From assembly GCF_023369555.1 (NCBI RefSeq), contig NZ_JACJVC010000008.1, forward strand, positions 1-64,000: a stretch of DNA of 64,000 nucleotides. Reading direction: 5' to 3'. The position numbers were made by a program, and so were the translations under genes. Shown piece by piece: positions 43,213-52,969 of this stretch (position 1 is its first letter; each line of letters opens with the position of its first letter). The notes below the pieces were generated by a model that was not told where the DNA came from, made no database searches, and saw only the letters and a list, made by a program, of their open reading frames with translations. This stretch comes from Actinomyces sp. AC-20-1. Lineage in GTDB: Bacteria > Actinomycetota > Actinomycetes > Actinomycetales > Actinomycetaceae.

Positions 43213-45573
43213 TCAGGTACCGACGGGGTCACCGTGCGCGACCACGACCGACCAGCCGTGGACCACCTGCGGCCCGGCGAGCACCTCACCCGCGCCCTCG
43301 TCCCAGATGTTGCACTCGGGCTCCGCCCAGGCCGCCGTGTCCACGAGCCGGTGCCACACGAGCCCCTCCCCCGCCTCGGGCAGGGCGAACTCGACCGGCT
43401 CGTCGTCCATGTTGACCATGACCGCGAAGTGGTCGTCCGGGGCGTCGATGAGCAGGCTGACGACCCGGTCGCCCTCCTGCGGCGAGGACTCGCCGTCGGG
43501 ACGCCGGAACAGGTAGGACACGTCGTCGCCTCCGGGCTCGACGCCTCCCCACCGGGCCTGCTGCAGCGCCGGGTGACGCTGGCGCATCCGCATGATCGCG
43601 GTGGTGAAGCGGAACAGCGGGTTGACGCTCTCGGACGGGGAGCCGAGCTCGCCGAGGTTGTCGTGGTAGGCCCAGTCCTCGCCCTCGACCACCGGCACGC
43701 CCTGAGGCCGGTTGGAGGCGATCATCGCGTAGTTGTTGCGCATGGCGACGGAGTCCAGCGCCCAGGGGTTGTTGTTGCCGTTCTGGGTGCGGCCCATCTC
43801 GTCCCCGGCCACCACCATGGGCACGCCCCGCGAGAGCATGAGCACCGCCCACAGGTTGCGCAACCGCTGGCGGCGCAGCACCTGGCTGCCCCCGGAGTCC
43901 CAGGACAGGTTGTCGTCGCTGCCACCGTCCGAGGGGCCGAAGGGCCAGTCCTCGCCGTTGTTCTTCCCCTGGTAGGACACGAGGTCCGCGAGGTTGAAGC
44001 CGTCGTGGGCGACGACGAAGTTGACCGAGCGCTGGGGACCGTCGTTGTCCTGGAAGTGGTGGTAGTCGCCGTTGACGACGTCGATGAAGGAGCCGGTGTT
44101 GCCGTCGCCCTTGGTGAAGCGGCGCACGGCGTCACGGTAGCGGCCGTTCCACTCGCCCCAGCCGCGCGGGAAGTTGCCGACCTCGTAGCCCCACAGGTCC
44201 CAGGCCTCGGCGATGACCTTGATGCCCCGCTCTCGGGCCAGGTCCGCGATGGCGACCAGCAGAGGGTGGTCCGTGAAGAAGCGCTTGAGGTTGCCCCAGT
44301 CGTCAGGAGCGGCCTCCTCGGGCAGGCGGCCCAGGACGGTGGCCAGGTCGAAGCGGAAGCCGTCCACGCCCATCTGGTCGCTCCAGTAGCGCAGCGAGTC
44401 CAGGACGAGGGCGCGGGCCGTGCCGGAGGAGTAGTTGAGCTGGTTGGCGGTGCCGGTGGCACCGTCGACGAGGATCTTGTCGACCGTCATCTGGTAGTAC
44501 TCGGCGGTCGCCAGGCCCCCGAGGCTGGTGAAGCCGGTCGTGGCGACGTCGCCGTTCCAGTTGCCGCCCTCGGCCGTGTGGTTGTAGACGACGTCGAGGT
44601 AGACCTCGAGGCCGGCCGCGTGGAAGGCGTCGACCATCTCGCGGAACTCGCGGGTGGGCCCGCCCCAGGACTGGTCGGCGGCGTAGCGGCGCGAGGGGGC
44701 GAAGAAGGCCAGGGTCATGTACCCCCAGGAGTTGGTGGCGCCGTCGCGCCCGGACTCGGAGGCGTTGGTCTCGTGGACGGGCAGGAGCTCGAGGGTGGTG
44801 ACGCCCGCGGCCTTGAGGTAGGGGGCGAGCATGCCCACGCCCTTGTAGGTGCCCTGGTACTCGGCGGGGATGTCCGGCACGTCCTCGAAGCCGGGCTCCC
44901 CGGCCAGCAGCTCGGTGAGGCGGGCGGAGGAGGGGTGGCCGGTGAGCTGGTCCACCCCGGCCTCGTAGATGATCGTCTGCTCGGCGCGCAGCCCGGGCCG
45001 GTAGGGACGCCCCTCGGTGCCAGGCCCGCCCTGGGTGCCCTCCTGCGCGACGACGACGCCCTTGGGGGCGTAGCGGCCGGTGTCGATCAGACGTCGGGGC
45101 ACGCCGTCGACGTCGTCACCGCCGGTGCCGAAGACCCCGCCGTCCACACCGAGGTCGGCGAGGCGGTCGGTGAACAGCGTGTGGCTGACCTCGCGCGAGT
45201 AGGGGTCGAAGAGGACCTTGTTGGGGTTGAAGCGGTTGCCGTCGGCGTCGAGGTCGGCCAGGAAGCCGGCATCGGAGCCGGGCACCCAGGCCTCGTCGTA
45301 GGGCCAGTTGGGCCCCCAGACGCGCAGCCCGATGAGGCAGCCGGCGCCGAGGCCGCCCAGGCGGGCGCGCCACACGCCGTCCTCGCCGCGCGCGGCCGCG
45401 AAGGAGGCGACGGCGTCGGCCCCCAGGGCCTCGGGGTAGACCTCGACCTGGAGGCGGGTCGCGGCGGGGGCGCAGACGGCGACCGTCACGTCGCCCTCCT
45501 CGGTGAGGTGGGTCCCGAGGGACCAGGTGGCGTCAGCCCAGGTGTACTCGTCGAGCGCGGTCACGTGAGTCAT
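43213..45573 (-). CDS. glgX: Glycogen debranching enzyme GlgX (GH13)
   Basis: This 786-residue isoamylase-type enzyme removes alpha-1,6 branches from partly degraded glycogen. An N-terminal CBM48-like domain is followed by the GH13 barrel. Conserved regions are LDVVYNHTAEG, GVDGFRFDLATVLG (nucleophile Asp), VIAEAWD (acid/base Glu) and NFVVAHDGFNLADLVSY. GDEMGRTQNGNNN is typical of GlgX/TreX. ATG 45573 is used; the upstream extension is Arg/Pro-rich and not GlgX-like. A large nested inverted repeat lies in its 379-bp upstream gap. Confidence 0.93.
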   Translation of the reverse strand: MTHVTALDEYTWADATWSLGTHLTEEGDVTVAVCAPAATRLQVEVYPEALGADAVASFAAARGEDGVWRARLGGLGAGCLIGLRVWGPNWPYDEAWVPGSDAGFLADLDADGNRFNPNKVLFDPYSREVSHTLFTDRLADLGVDGGVFGTGGDDVDGVPRRLIDTGRYAPKGVVVAQEGTQGGPGTEGRPYRPGLRAEQTIIYEAGVDQLTGHPSSARLTELLAGEPGFEDVPDIPAEYQGTYKGVGMLAPYLKAAGVTTLELLPVHETNASESGRDGATNSWGYMTLAFFAPSRRYAADQSWGGPTREFREMVDAFHAAGLEVYLDVVYNHTAEGGNWNGDVATTGFTSLGGLATAEYYQMTVDKILVDGATGTANQLNYSSGTARALVLDSLRYWSDQMGVDGFRFDLATVLGRLPEEAAPDDWGNLKRFFTDHPLLVAIADLARERGIKVIAEAWDLWGYEVGNFPRGWGEWNGRYRDAVRRFTKGDGNTGSFIDVVNGDYHHFQDNDGPQRSVNFVVAHDGFNLADLVSYQGKNNGEDWPFGPSDGGSDDNLSWDSGGSQVLRRQRLRNLWAVLMLSRGVPMVVAGDEMGRTQNGNNNPWALDSVAMRNNYAMIASNRPQGVPVVEGEDWAYHDNLGELGSPSESVNPLFRFTTAIMRMRQRHPALQQARWGGVEPGGDDVSYLFRRPDGESSPQEGDRVVSLLIDAPDDHFAVMVNMDDEPVEFALPEAGEGLVWHRLVDTAAWAEPECNIWDEGAGEVLAGPQVVHGWSVVVAHGDPVGT

Positions 45574-45952
45574 ACCGGCATCGTCCCACGCGAGCGGGTC
45601 GCGCGGGTGGTGGGCGGTGCGCGCGGGGCTCGCCCTGAGGCTCAGAGACGGGGCGGTGGCACGCTCACGGTGCTCGGGCTTGTTCGGCGACCCGGGGTTT
45701 TCGTCGGTATTCCGCGGTTCACTCACCGGCGCCAACCTTGGTTGACACGCTCCCATGTGCGTACGCGACACGCACGCACATGGGAGCCGACAGACCCGAA
45801 ACAACCGGTCCGGAAAACCGCGGAATCACGCGGATCATGCGCACCAGCTCGTCACATGAGCGTGCGACGTGGGCAACGGGCCTGGCGATGCGGAGGCGCG
45901 GCGCCACTGTCCGGAGGCAGCGACATCCACCACGGCCGCACCCGCACCGTCC
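45574..45952. other. 379-bp gap upstream of glgX holding a nested inverted repeat
   Basis: No gene is seen. The gap spans the glgX promoter side and the end of the DUF4143 ATPase gene. Its main content is the nested structure at 45709-45826. It also has a short palindrome CAACC-TT-GGTTG at 45733-45744. Confidence 0.6.
45709..45826. repeat. Nested inverted repeat (11-bp outer, 14-bp inner stem)
   Basis: Outer arms are ATTCCGCGGTT (45709-45719) and AACCGCGGAAT (45816-45826). Inner arms are GCTCCCATGTGCGT (45749-45762) and ACGCACATGGGAGC (45774-45787) around an 11-nt loop. Both are perfect. It lies 136-253 bp upstream of glgX and past the ATPase gene's end, so it could be a terminator, an operator or a mobile-element relic. 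Confidence 0.75.
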
Positions 45953-47206
45953 TCACAGGCCGAGCAGGGCCAGCGGGACGACGGCGACGCCGTCGGCACG
46001 CCGGTAGGCGGCCGTGCCGGTGGTCACGACGACGAGGTCGGAGACCCGCTCCGGGACCTGCTCGCGAAGCCAGGTCAGGTGCCGGACATCGGAGTCCTGG
46101 ACATCCGCAGCCAGCTTGACCTCGATCCCGAGGACCTGGCCATCGACGCCCTCGACAATGAGGTCGACCTCGCGCTCACCGCCGCGAAGCCGCAGATGGC
46201 TGACCGTGGCCTCAGCGGCCTGGGCGAGGACCCGCACGGTGAGCGTGACAAGGGACTCGAACAGGGGCCCCATCATGTGCACCCCGGACGGGCCCAGCAG
46301 TGAGCCGGCGGACAGGCTGAGCAGCCGGGCCGCAAGCGCGGGATCCGCCAGATGGTGCTTGGGCGCCTGCTGTAGACGCCGGATCGGGCTGTTGGCCGGG
46401 CTCCACCCCGGGACCGGGTCGAGCAGCCACAGCCTGGTGAGGTGGTCGCGGTAGGTGATCGTCGTCGTCTTGGCCGGCTGGGTGCCGTCACCACCGGTCG
46501 TCGCGTCCAGCAGCCGGGAGTAAGAGGTCGTCGTCGACGACGCGGCAGCGTAGGCGGCCAGCCACCGTCGCAGCACCTCCGGGCGGCGCACCTCATATCC
46601 CTGGTCAGGCAGGTCGCGGTCGATGATGCGTGTGAGATAGGAGTCGAGCAGGTCTCGGCGCAGGCGTCCGGGGGCGACCATGATCCCCGGGAAGCCACTC
46701 GACGTCAGGGCCTCGACGTAGTCCCCCAGCACGAAGGACGTCTCACCGCCGATCTCCGCCGGCCGGCCCACACGCAGCAGGTCCCTCAGGGACACGGTCG
46801 GGGAGACGAGCCCCCGCTCGTGGAGCCCCATGGGTCGCATACGCAGGGAGAGAACGCGCCCGGCACCACTGTGGGTACCTGTCGCGTCAACGGGCGTAGC
46901 CGAGCCGGTGAGAAGGAAGCGTCCGGCAGGCGCACCCGCATCGACCTGACGGCGCACCGAGTCCCAGACCTGGGGCAGCTGCTGCCACTCATCCAGCAGC
47001 AGGGTCCCCGGCGGCACCGACGCCAGGCTGAAGTCGGCGCGAGCCACCTCCCGCTGGGCGGCGTCGTCGAGAAACCACGTCGTCGTTGCCCGGCGGTTGG
47101 CGGTGTCCGTCTTGCCGACCGCCTTGGGACCGTCGAGGGCGAGAGCCGGAGCGAGGGGCAGCAGCTCATCGAGCTCGTGGTCCACGGTTCGGCGCAGGTA
47201 TGTCAC
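45953..47206 (-). CDS. AAA-family ATPase with DUF4143 C-terminal domain
   Basis: This 417-residue protein has an AAA_14 domain with Walker A DGPKAVGKT (residues 25-33), Walker B GTLLLDEWQQLP and sensor FLLTGSATP. Its C-terminal DUF4143 region includes GEREVDLIVEGVDGQVLGIE, a PD-(D/E)xK-like fold with E-V-K following. Such proteins are common accessory genes of unknown role, perhaps in stress or defence. GTG 47206. The gene stands alone. Three 23-bp-period repeats lie directly upstream of a TATTCT box 17 bases before the start, so it may be tightly controlled. Confidence 0.88.
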   Translation of the reverse strand: MTYLRRTVDHELDELLPLAPALALDGPKAVGKTDTANRRATTTWFLDDAAQREVARADFSLASVPPGTLLLDEWQQLPQVWDSVRRQVDAGAPAGRFLLTGSATPVDATGTHSGAGRVLSLRMRPMGLHERGLVSPTVSLRDLLRVGRPAEIGGETSFVLGDYVEALTSSGFPGIMVAPGRLRRDLLDSYLTRIIDRDLPDQGYEVRRPEVLRRWLAAYAAASSTTTSYSRLLDATTGGDGTQPAKTTTITYRDHLTRLWLLDPVPGWSPANSPIRRLQQAPKHHLADPALAARLLSLSAGSLLGPSGVHMMGPLFESLVTLTVRVLAQAAEATVSHLRLRGGEREVDLIVEGVDGQVLGIEVKLAADVQDSDVRHLTWLREQVPERVSDLVVVTTGTAAYRRADGVAVVPLALLGL

Positions 47207-47237
47207 AAGGCCCCAGAATAGGCGCCGGATCGCGACT

Positions 47238-47297
47238 ACGCTACCGTTTGCAGCCTTTCTACGCTACCGTTTGCGGGCGTTCGACGCTACCGTTTGC
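47238..47297 (-). repeat. Three direct repeats of ACGCTACCGTTTGC on a 23-bp period
   Basis: The 14-bp core occurs at 47238-47251, 47261-47274 and 47284-47297, exactly 23 bp apart. It lies between the purL stop and the DUF4143 ATPase start, in the ATPase promoter region. On that strand each unit reads GCAAACGGTAGCGT, and the nearest unit ends 17 bases before TATTCT, where a -35 box would be. Confidence 0.85.
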
Positions 47298-47347
47298 CGG
47301 CAGCCGTCCCGGCTCCCGCACCCTGGTCCCACGGCCCGCCGCGAGGC

Positions 47348-49735
47348 TCAGAACAGCGCCGGCAGCGTGGCCTCGACACCCTCGCGCAGGTCGGCGAGGT
47401 CGAGCATGAGCGGGCGGCCGGAGCCGCCGTCGGCCAGCAGGTCCGTGCCGGAGACGACGAGCATGTCCCCGCCGGTGGTGCCGATGCGGGCCCACGGCAC
47501 GCCCTCGGCACCCGCAGCGGCCTCCACCACCGGCACGGCGGCCTCGTGGACGGCCACGAGCACGCGCGCCCCGGACTCGGAGAACAGGGCGGTGAAGTCG
47601 TCCACGCCGTCGCGGCTCTCGATGGGCGCCAGGTCCACGCTCGCGCCCACGCCGTGACGCAGCACGGCGTCGACGAGGCTCTGGACGAGACCGCCGGCGG
47701 ACAGGTCGTGGGCCGCGCGCACGAGCCTCGTGCCCTCGGGCAGGTCCGCCTCGCTCAGCGCCACGAGGACGCGGCCCAGGGCCATCTCCGCCTCCAGGTC
47801 CACCTTCGGGGGCAGGCCGCCGAGGTGGTCGTGGACCACGCGCGTCCAGGCCGAGCCGTCCAGCTCGTCGGCGGTGGCGCCCAGGGCGATGATGGCCAGG
47901 CCCTCCTCGAACCAGCCCGACGGGTTGGCGCGGCGCACGTCGTCCATGACGCCCAGGACGCCGACGACCGGTGTCGGGTTGATGGAGGAGTCGATGAGAC
48001 CCTTGACCTTGCCGTGCGAGTTGTACAGGGAGACGTTGCCGCCGGTGACCGGCACGCCCATCTGCCGGCAGGCGTCGGCCAGGCCGGTGATGGCCTCGAC
48101 GAGCTGCCACATGGCGTCCGGGTCCTCCGGGGAGCCGAAGTTGAGGCAGTCGGTCACCGCCCGGGGCGTCGCGCCGACGGTGCAGACGTTGCGGTAGGAC
48201 TCGGCCAGGGCCTGGGCGGCCCCGGTGGCCGGGTCGAGCTTGGTGAAACGCCCGTTGGCGTCCGTGGAGATGGCCACGCCGCGGCCGGTGGCCTCGTCGA
48301 CGCGGATGACGCCGGCGTCGTCGGGCTGGGCCAGGGCGGTGTCACCGCGCACGAAGCGGTCGTACTGGTTGGTGACCCAGGCGCTGGAGGCCTGGTTGAC
48401 GCTGGTGACGACGGCGACGGCCTGCTCGGCGAGCTCGGTGGCGGTGGCGGGGCGGGCCAGACGGTCGGAGGAGTCCGCGTTGAGCGCGTCCTGCCAGGCG
48501 GGGCGGGCGTAGGGGCGGTCATAGGTGGGGCCCTCGTGGGCGACGGTGCGGGGGTCGACGTCGACGATGCGCTCACCGAAGTGGTCGATGGTGAGGCGGC
48601 CGGAGCCGTTGACCTCGCCGATGACGGCGGCCTCGACGTCCCACTTGTCGATGACGGCCATGAAGTCGTCGAGCCTGTCGGGGGCGACGACGGCCATCAT
48701 GCGCTCCTGGGACTCGCTCATGAGGATCTCGCCGGCGGTGAGGGAGGGGTCGCGCAGGAGGACCTTCTCGAGGTCGACGTGCATGCCGCCGTCGCCGTTG
48801 GAGGCCAGCTCGCTGGTGGCGCAGGAGATGCCGGCGGCGCCGAGGTCCTGGATGCCGAGGACGAGGTCGGCGGCGAACAGGTCGAGGCAGCACTCGATGA
48901 GGACCTTCTCCATGAAGGGGTCGCCGACCTGCACGCTGGGGCGCTTGGCGGGCATGCCGTCCTCGAAGGACTCCGAGGCGAGGATGGAGGCGCCGCCGAT
49001 GCCGTCGCCGCCGGTGCGGGCGCCGAAGAGCACCACCTTGTTGCCGGCGCCGGAGGCGTTGGCCAGGTGGATGGCGTCGTGTCGCAGCACGCCCACGCAC
49101 AGGGCGTTGACGAGGGGGTTCTCCTGGTAGGAGGGGTCGAACTCGGTCTCGCCGCCGATGTTGGGCAGGCCCAGGCAGTTGCCGTAGCCGCCGACGCCGG
49201 CGACGACGCCGTGCACGACCCGGGCGGTGTCCGGGTGGTCGACGGCGCCGAAGCGCAGCTGGTCCATGACGGCGACGGGGCGCGCCCCCATGGAGATGAT
49301 GTCGCGCACGATGCCGCCGACGCCGGTGGCGGCACCCTGGTAGGGCTCGACGAAGCTGGGGTGGTTGTGGGACTCGACCTTGTAGGTCACGGCCCAGCCG
49401 TCGCCGATGTCGACGACGCCGGCGTTCTCGCCCATGCCGACGAGCAGGTGCTCGCGCATCTCGGGGGTCACCTTGGCGCCGAACTGCTTGAGGTGGATCT
49501 TGGAGGACTTGTAGGAGCAGTGCTCGGACCACATGACGGAGTACATGGCGAGCTCGGCGTTGGTGGGGCGGCGGCCCAGGAGCTCCTTGATGGAGGCGTA
49601 CTCGTCGTCCTTGAGACCGAGCTCGCGGTAGGGCATCTCCTGGTCGGGGGTCGCGGCGGCGTCCTGGACCGTGTCCGGGTGCTCGACCGGGCGGAGGCTG
49701 TCGACGTCGGGGGTCTTCGCGGGCTCGAGTGCCAT
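47348..49735 (-). CDS. purL: Phosphoribosylformylglycinamidine synthase large subunit
   Basis: This is the ATP-dependent subunit of the fourth purine step, converting FGAR to FGAM with PurQ and PurS. The 795 residues are the size of the short PurL form that needs separate PurQ/PurS, both encoded at 51939-52894. Motifs include [39 protein letters not shown]-like [48 protein letters not shown] and [14 protein letters not shown] 49735 with CAGGAG upstream. It is separated from purQ by a plus-strand glycosyltransferase gene. Confidence 0.97.
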   Translation of the reverse strand: MALEPAKTPDVDSLRPVEHPDTVQDAAATPDQEMPYRELGLKDDEYASIKELLGRRPTNAELAMYSVMWSEHCSYKSSKIHLKQFGAKVTPEMREHLLVGMGENAGVVDIGDGWAVTYKVESHNHPSFVEPYQGAATGVGGIVRDIISMGARPVAVMDQLRFGAVDHPDTARVVHGVVAGVGGYGNCLGLPNIGGETEFDPSYQENPLVNALCVGVLRHDAIHLANASGAGNKVVLFGARTGGDGIGGASILASESFEDGMPAKRPSVQVGDPFMEKVLIECCLDLFAADLVLGIQDLGAAGISCATSELASNGDGGMHVDLEKVLLRDPSLTAGEILMSESQERMMAVVAPDRLDDFMAVIDKWDVEAAVIGEVNGSGRLTIDHFGERIVDVDPRTVAHEGPTYDRPYARPAWQDALNADSSDRLARPATATELAEQAVAVVTSVNQASSAWVTNQYDRFVRGDTALAQPDDAGVIRVDEATGRGVAISTDANGRFTKLDPATGAAQALAESYRNVCTVGATPRAVTDCLNFGSPEDPDAMWQLVEAITGLADACRQMGVPVTGGNVSLYNSHGKVKGLIDSSINPTPVVGVLGVMDDVRRANPSGWFEEGLAIIALGATADELDGSAWTRVVHDHLGGLPPKVDLEAEMALGRVLVALSEADLPEGTRLVRAAHDLSAGGLVQSLVDAVLRHGVGASVDLAPIESRDGVDDFTALFSESGARVLVAVHEAAVPVVEAAAGAEGVPWARIGTTGGDMLVVSGTDLLADGGSGRPLMLDLADLREGVEATLPALF

Positions 49736-49887
49736 GCGGCTGCTCCTGTGGGCGGGTGAAGGGAGTGGGCCGCCTCAGAGGATACCCGGGCTCCGGCCGG
49801 GCGGGCCCACCGGGCGGGCGTGCGCCACGGGCCCAACACACCCCTGAAAGTGCTGCGTGTCACAGTCAAACAGGGCAGGATTCCGGC

Positions 49888-51312
49888 ATGAGAACCATCG
49901 ACGTCGCCCCACTCCCCCTGTCGGACCTCGAGAGCCACCTCGACGAGGTCGCCGCCCGCCGGCTGCACGACGGCGTCGAGGCCGCCCACGCCCTCCTCGA
50001 CAGCCGCACCGTCTGGACCATCACGCCGTCGGCCGCCGCCTCCTCCGGCCCCGCCGAGACCGTCGCGCCGCTCGTGGGCTACGCCCGGGGCCTGGGCATC
50101 GACGCCCGCTGGCTGGCGCTCGACGCCCCCGCCGAGTTCGTCACCCTCGCCACGCGCCTCAACGACTTCCTGCACGGCACGAGCGGCGACGGCGGCAAGC
50201 TGGGGGACAAGCAGCGCGACCTGTACGAGCACGTCCTGGCCTCCAACGCGGACAACGTCATCGAGGACGTGCGCGAGGGCGATGTCGTCATCCTCCACGA
50301 CCCGGCTACGGCGGGCCTGACCGAGGCCTTCACTCGCGCGGGCGCGACCGTCCTGTGGCGCCTGCACGCCGGTGTGGCCGACGCCGGTGAGGCCGGCCAG
50401 CACGCCTGGGCCTTCCTGGACGGCTACCTGGAGGAGGCCGACCTCATCATCGCCTCGCGGCCGGAGTACCTGCCCCCCTACGTCGAGGAGGAGCGCACGG
50501 CCGTCATCGCCCCCTCCGTCAACCCGGACTCGCCGAAGAACCGGGTCCTCGACCTCGACGAGGCCCGCTCGGTGGTGCGCCTGGCCGGGTACGTGGCCGG
50601 TCAGGCGCCCTTCGACGCCGTCCCCTTCATCCGTGAGGACGGGCGCCCCGACGCCTTCCGGGGGCTGGCCGAGGAGGACGCCTTCGGTCTCGACGCGCCC
50701 GTGCCGGAGGGCGCCCGGACGATCACGCAGGTCCAGCGCTGGGACCGCCTCAAGGGCGGCAAGGAGCTGCTGGACGCCTTCGCGGCGCACATCGGCGTGC
50801 TGCCGGCGGACGCGCACCTCGTCATCGCGGGGCCGGTGCCGGACCCGGAGCGCGAGCCGGCGGCGGTCGCCGTCCTGGAGGAGATCATGGAGCGGCTGGC
50901 CACGCTGCCGGAGTCGACGGCGGCCCGGGTGCACCTGCTGGGGATCCCGAGCACGGACCGCGAGGTCAACGCCACCATCGTCAACGCCCTGCAGCGCGTG
51001 AGCACGGTGGTGACGCAGCGCTCGCTGGTCGAGGCCTTCGGCCTGACGGTGGCGGAGGCGATGTGGAAGAAGGCGCCGGTGGTGGCCTCCGCCGTCGGCG
51101 GCATCCAGGAGCAGGTGGAGGACGGTGTCACGGGCTCGCTGGTGCCGGCGGACGACGACCTCGCGTGGGCGACGGCGGCGGCCGACCTGCTGCTGTTCAC
51201 GGAGCGGGCGCAGGAGATGGGTGACGCGGCCCACGAGGCGGTGCGTCGCCGCTACCTGCCGGACCGTCACCTCATCGAGGTGGTGGACGCGATCGCCCGG
51301 GCGCTGGGGTAG
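49888..51312 (+). CDS. GT4-family glycosyltransferase, trehalose synthase/phosphorylase-like
   Basis: This 474-residue protein resembles retaining GT4 enzymes of the TreT/trehalose phosphorylase kind. Acceptor-side stretches are VVILHDPATAGLTEAFTRAG, TVLWRLHAGVAD and IAPSVNPDSPKN. The nucleotide-sugar side has TQVQRWDRLKGGKELLDAFA and the EX7E region SLVEAFGLTVAEAMWKKAPV. ATG 49888 is chosen; upstream codons are noise. It is the only plus-strand gene within the purL-purQ stretch. The donor and acceptor are inferred from resemblance only. Confidence 0.8.
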   Translation: MRTIDVAPLPLSDLESHLDEVAARRLHDGVEAAHALLDSRTVWTITPSAAASSGPAETVAPLVGYARGLGIDARWLALDAPAEFVTLATRLNDFLHGTSGDGGKLGDKQRDLYEHVLASNADNVIEDVREGDVVILHDPATAGLTEAFTRAGATVLWRLHAGVADAGEAGQHAWAFLDGYLEEADLIIASRPEYLPPYVEEERTAVIAPSVNPDSPKNRVLDLDEARSVVRLAGYVAGQAPFDAVPFIREDGRPDAFRGLAEEDAFGLDAPVPEGARTITQVQRWDRLKGGKELLDAFAAHIGVLPADAHLVIAGPVPDPEREPAAVAVLEEIMERLATLPESTAARVHLLGIPSTDREVNATIVNALQRVSTVVTQRSLVEAFGLTVAEAMWKKAPVVASAVGGIQEQVEDGVTGSLVPADDDLAWATAAADLLLFTERAQEMGDAAHEAVRRRYLPDRHLIEVVDAIARALG

Positions 51313-51938
51313 TCGCCGGGGCTCCGGGACGATGGTGGGCTGGGTCCTTGGGCCCAGCCCACCGTGCTGCTCGGAGGACTTCTCTCGGGGGTCGCGTCCC
51401 GACGGCGAGGGGCGGGTTGCCGGGGACACGAACCCGGGTTATCCACAGCATGGGTCCACAGCCTTGTGCACACGGTGGGGGGAGTGACGGGATGACGCCG
51501 TTCTCCCTGTGGCTACCCGAGGACACCCCTCTCGCAGCGTCGGCAGGAGGGGCCCCGGGGCGCGCCGCCCGCCGTTCAAGCCGTGTAGCAGCCCGTCCGA
51601 GAGCGCGTCAAATCGTTGAGATCCCAACGATTCCCTGGGACACCTTCATCTGGGCACCCACAGTCATCAGCGTCATTCCGCGGCAAACACAGGCTCCGCG
51701 CAGGACGGCCCCCGGGCCGGCCCCACGTCCCTCCGCACAGGTGAGTCGCACCCGACATGTCCACAGCCCCACCGGATTATCCACAAGTCCCAGTCCCGGG
51801 CGCGCCCTCGCGCTGAGCTCGTGGAAGCAGGCACCCGCCCCGTAGGACCCCTGCCCCGGGCGCGCCCTCGCGCCGCCCCGTGGCAGCAGCAGGCGGCGCC
51901 ACCCTGAGGATGACGCCGCCGCGCGGGCCCTGGGCCCC
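51313..51938. other. 626-bp intergenic region with two perfect DnaA-box-like sites
   Basis: No convincing gene. TTATCCACA occurs at 51439-51447 and 51777-51785. Two near-identical CCCGGGCGCGCCCTCGCGC blocks lie at 51795-51813 and 51855-51873 (60-bp period). Short GTCCACAG motifs accompany the boxes. It separates the convergent GT4 and purQ genes, so it is not needed for a promoter. Confidence 0.7.
51334..51363 (+). terminator. Terminator after the GT4 gene
   Basis: GGTGGGCTGGG (51334-51344) pairs perfectly with CCCAGCCCACC (51353-51363), 22 bp after the stop codon. Confidence 0.8.
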
Positions 51939-52637
51939 TCAGGCCCCCACCAGCATGCTGATCGCCGACTGGAACAGCCTCAGTCCGTCCGTGCCCGTGC
52001 GCGGGCCCGCCTCGGAGTCCGGCCCGAAGCCCGGCTCCACCGCGTGCTCCGGGTGGGGCATGAGACCCACGACGTTGCCGCGCGCGTTGCGCACGCCGGC
52101 GATGTCGTTGACCGAGCCGTTCGGGTTGAGGCCCACGTAGCGGAACACCACGTGCCCCTCCCCCTCGAGGCGCTCGACCTCCTCCGGGGAGGCGATGAAG
52201 TTGCCCTCACCGTTCTTCAGCGGGACGGTGATCTCCTCACCCTCCTCGAACAGGCCGGTCCACGCCGTCGACACCGACTCCACCCGCAGGCACTGCTCCC
52301 GGCACAGGAAGCGCTGGTGGTCGTTGCGGATGAGCGCGCCCGGCAGCAGGTGCGCCTCAGCGAGGACCTGGAAGCCGTTGCAGATGCCCAGCACGGGCAT
52401 GCCCTTGCCCGCGGCCTCGATGACCTCGTCCATCACCGGCGCGAAGCGGGCGATCGCGCCGCAGCGCAGGTAGTCGCCGTAGGAGAAGCCACCGGGCACC
52501 ACGACGGCGTCGACCCCGCGAAGGTCCGCGTCCTTGTGCCACAGCGAGACGGGCTCGGCCCCGGCCAGGCGCACCGCGCGCAGGGCGTCGACGTCGTCCA
52601 GCGTGCCGGGGAAGGTGATGACGCCGATGCGGGCCAT
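51939..52637 (-). CDS. purQ: Phosphoribosylformylglycinamidine synthase glutaminase subunit
   Basis: This glutaminase supplies ammonia to PurL. The 232-residue class I amidotransferase has catalytic Cys86 in [10 protein letters not shown], the oxyanion motif [14 protein letters not shown] and the His/Glu end [10 protein letters not shown]. Its ATG overlaps the purS stop by one base, so PurS and PurQ are co-translated. It ends before a 626-bp gene-free region. Confidence 0.97.
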   Translation of the reverse strand: MARIGVITFPGTLDDVDALRAVRLAGAEPVSLWHKDADLRGVDAVVVPGGFSYGDYLRCGAIARFAPVMDEVIEAAGKGMPVLGICNGFQVLAEAHLLPGALIRNDHQRFLCREQCLRVESVSTAWTGLFEEGEEITVPLKNGEGNFIASPEEVERLEGEGHVVFRYVGLNPNGSVNDIAGVRNARGNVVGLMPHPEHAVEPGFGPDSEAGPRTGTDGLRLFQSAISMLVGA

Positions 52638-52894
52638 CAGGCCTCCTCGTCGTCGGCCCGCACGGACACGACGTCCTCGATGATCGGGTTCGACAGGAGC
52701 GTGGCGGCGGCCTCGGAGGCGGCGGCCAGGTGCTCGTCGGTCACCGGCCCCTCAACCGTCAGCTCGAAGCGGCGGCCCTGGCGGACAGCGGTGAACTGGT
52801 CGAACCCGAGCCGCGGGAGGCTTCCCACGACGGCCTTGCCCTGAGGGTCAAGGATCTCGGGCTTGGGCATGACCTCGACGACGATGCGTCCCAT
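52637..52894 (-). CDS. purS: Phosphoribosylformylglycinamidine synthase subunit PurS
   Basis: This 85-residue small subunit bridges PurL and PurQ. It begins [20 protein letters not shown], the standard PurS opening, followed by [11 protein letters not shown] and an acidic end. CAGGAGGA precedes the ATG. It is 75 bp after purC on the same strand and overlaps purQ. Confidence 0.95.
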   Translation of the reverse strand: MGRIVVEVMPKPEILDPQGKAVVGSLPRLGFDQFTAVRQGRRFELTVEGPVTDEHLAAASEAAATLLSNPIIEDVVSVRADDEEA

Positions 52895-52969
52895 CGGTCC
52901 TCCTGGTGACGGGGTGGGAACAGGAAGGTGCAGGGCAAGACTACCCGGCGCCGCGCGGCGGGCCCGACC

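Noticed and set aside
45953-47206. Toxin-antitoxin or complete defence island at the DUF4143 ATPase
   Set aside because: It is a lone gene with no partner, methylase, nuclease or integrase around it, so no system can be claimed.
51439-51785. Chromosomal origin of replication
   Set aside because: Only two DnaA boxes, no AT-rich unwinding stretch, and no dnaA, dnaN, recF or gyr genes nearby.
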